This document shows, piece after piece, positions 6,853 to 7,493 of a DNA stretch of 7,493 nucleotides. This DNA is from an uncultured Dokdonia sp. (GTDB taxonomy: Bacteria; Bacteroidota; Bacteroidia; Flavobacteriales; Flavobacteriaceae). Made by a program: the position numbers and the translations under genes. Within the stretch, counting starts at the first letter, position 1. Each line of letters opens with the position of its first letter. The stretch covers positions 1 through 7,493 of the forward strand of contig CAKZKZ010000463.1 in NCBI GenBank assembly GCA_937124495.1, read 5' to 3'. A model generated the notes under the pieces. The model worked only from the letters and a program-made list of their open reading frames with translations. It was not told the DNA's origin and searched no databases.

Positions 6853-7493
6853 TTACCCAATAATCATCCCAGCAATAGTAGCAGAAATCAAGGAAGCAAT
6901 AGATCCACCTATTAAAGCTTTCATTCCAAACTTAGAAAGGGTTTTACGTTGCCCAGGTGCTATAGAACCTATACCTCCTATTTGAATACCTATGGAGGCA
7001 AAATTTGCAAAGCCACATAGCATGTATGTTGCCATAATGATAGACTTCTCATAGTTTAAATGAACAGCATTTGATGTGTTTTTTAAACTTTCTAGTTGTG
7101 TGTAGCCTACAAACTCACTCGCTGCAAGTTTTATCCCTAGTAATTGTCCCATCATCATAACATCTTCTTGAGCAACACCAATAAGCCACATAAGAGGAGC
7201 AAAGATGGTTCCTAGAATGGCTTCAAGGGAAAGTGCTGGGTAACTTGTATTTGCGGCCATCCAATCATTGATATAGGTAAATTCACCTACCCACCCTAAG
7301 ATACCGTTTAGCATCGCAATAAATGCTACAAAAACAAGAAGCATAGCGCCCACATTTACAGCTAGTTTTAAGCCTTCTGTAGTTCCGTTTGCAATAGCAT
7401 CTAGAATGTTTGATCCTATTTTTTCTGAAGAAACCTTTACATCTGTATTAACAGGTTCTGTTTGTGGATATAAGATTTTTGAAATCACAATCG
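6853..7493 (-). CDS. nupC: NupC-family concentrative nucleoside transporter, C-terminal part (5' partial)
   Basis: These 213 C-terminal residues belong to a cation-coupled nucleoside importer of the inner membrane (CNT family, Nucleos_tra2_C domain), about half of the usual 400 or more residues. The frame continues off the right edge, with IVISKILYPQTEP at the boundary, so the GTG at 7486-7488 is an internal codon, not a start. Visible parts in protein order are: the ISKILYPQTEP stretch, a hydrophilic segment, the GLKLAVNVGAML helix and following membrane region, PLMWLIGVAQED, the family signature region GIKLAASEFVGY (7102-7137), and the C-terminal membrane block with ASIGIQIGGIGSIAPGQR. The signature departs from the usual NEFVA by having SEFVG. 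It is convergent with the lipoprotein gene and unrelated to the RiPP operon; it serves nucleoside salvage. Its end at TAA 6853-6855 is not followed by a clear terminator. Confidence 0.93.
   Translation of the reverse strand, partial: IVISKILYPQTEPVNTDVKVSSEKIGSNILDAIANGTTEGLKLAVNVGAMLLVFVAFIAMLNGILGWVGEFTYINDWMAANTSYPALSLEAILGTIFAPLMWLIGVAQEDVMMMGQLLGIKLAASEFVGYTQLESLKNTSNAVHLNYEKSIIMATYMLCGFANFASIGIQIGGIGSIAPGQRKTLSKFGMKALIGGSIASLISATIAGMIIG

Noticed and set aside
7486..7488. GTG at 7486-7488 as the start of the nucleoside transporter
   Set aside because: The protein would lack its N-terminal half; the frame continues past the window edge and the codon falls inside the conserved IVISKILYP stretch.

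Overview
The window looks like AT-rich chromosomal DNA of a marine flavobacterium (Bacteroidota, Flavobacteriaceae; a Dokdonia- or Krokinobacter-like genome would fit). This is an inference from four things: two copies of the GCTTTCGCGAAAGC palindrome that I recall as abundant in such genomes; Shine-Dalgarno-poor starts, including TTG and GTG; a lipoprotein with a CGSDDD N-terminus typical of Bacteroidota surface lipoproteins; and protein families with a flavobacterial flavour.

Positions 1-5996 hold the downstream part of a ribosomal-peptide (RiPP) gene cluster of the class I lanthipeptide type, with four genes in one direction and gaps of only 4, 28 and 13 bases. In order they are: (1) the C-terminal 524 residues of a lantibiotic dehydratase (LanB glutamylation domain), cut by the left window edge; (2) a separate 295-residue SpaB_C / thiopeptide-type protein that supplies the glutamate-elimination half of LanB; (3) a 730-residue peptidase-containing ABC transporter with an N-terminal C39 protease; (4) a 430-residue HlyD-type periplasmic adaptor. 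Together they suggest this route: a precursor peptide is dehydrated at Ser/Thr by the two-protein LanB, its double-glycine-type leader is cut by the C39 domain during export, and the HlyD protein links the exporter to an outer-membrane TolC-like channel. The precursor peptide, any LanC-type cyclase and the outer-membrane channel are not in the window. The first two may lie to the left.

Positions 5997-6124 hold a 20-bp perfect palindrome and a second small hairpin followed by a T-run, probably the end of the operon. Positions 6125-6571 encode a small surface-type lipoprotein with a lipocalin-like fold, probably unrelated to the RiPP cluster.

Positions 6572-6852 (281 bases) lie between convergent genes. 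They contain an imperfect 14-bp inverted repeat and a possible small membrane-protein gene that appears broken by a one-base frameshift. From 6853 to the right edge, on the minus strand, is the C-terminal half of a concentrative (NupC-type) nucleoside transporter, cut by the window edge. No tRNA, rRNA, CRISPR array or insertion sequence is visible.
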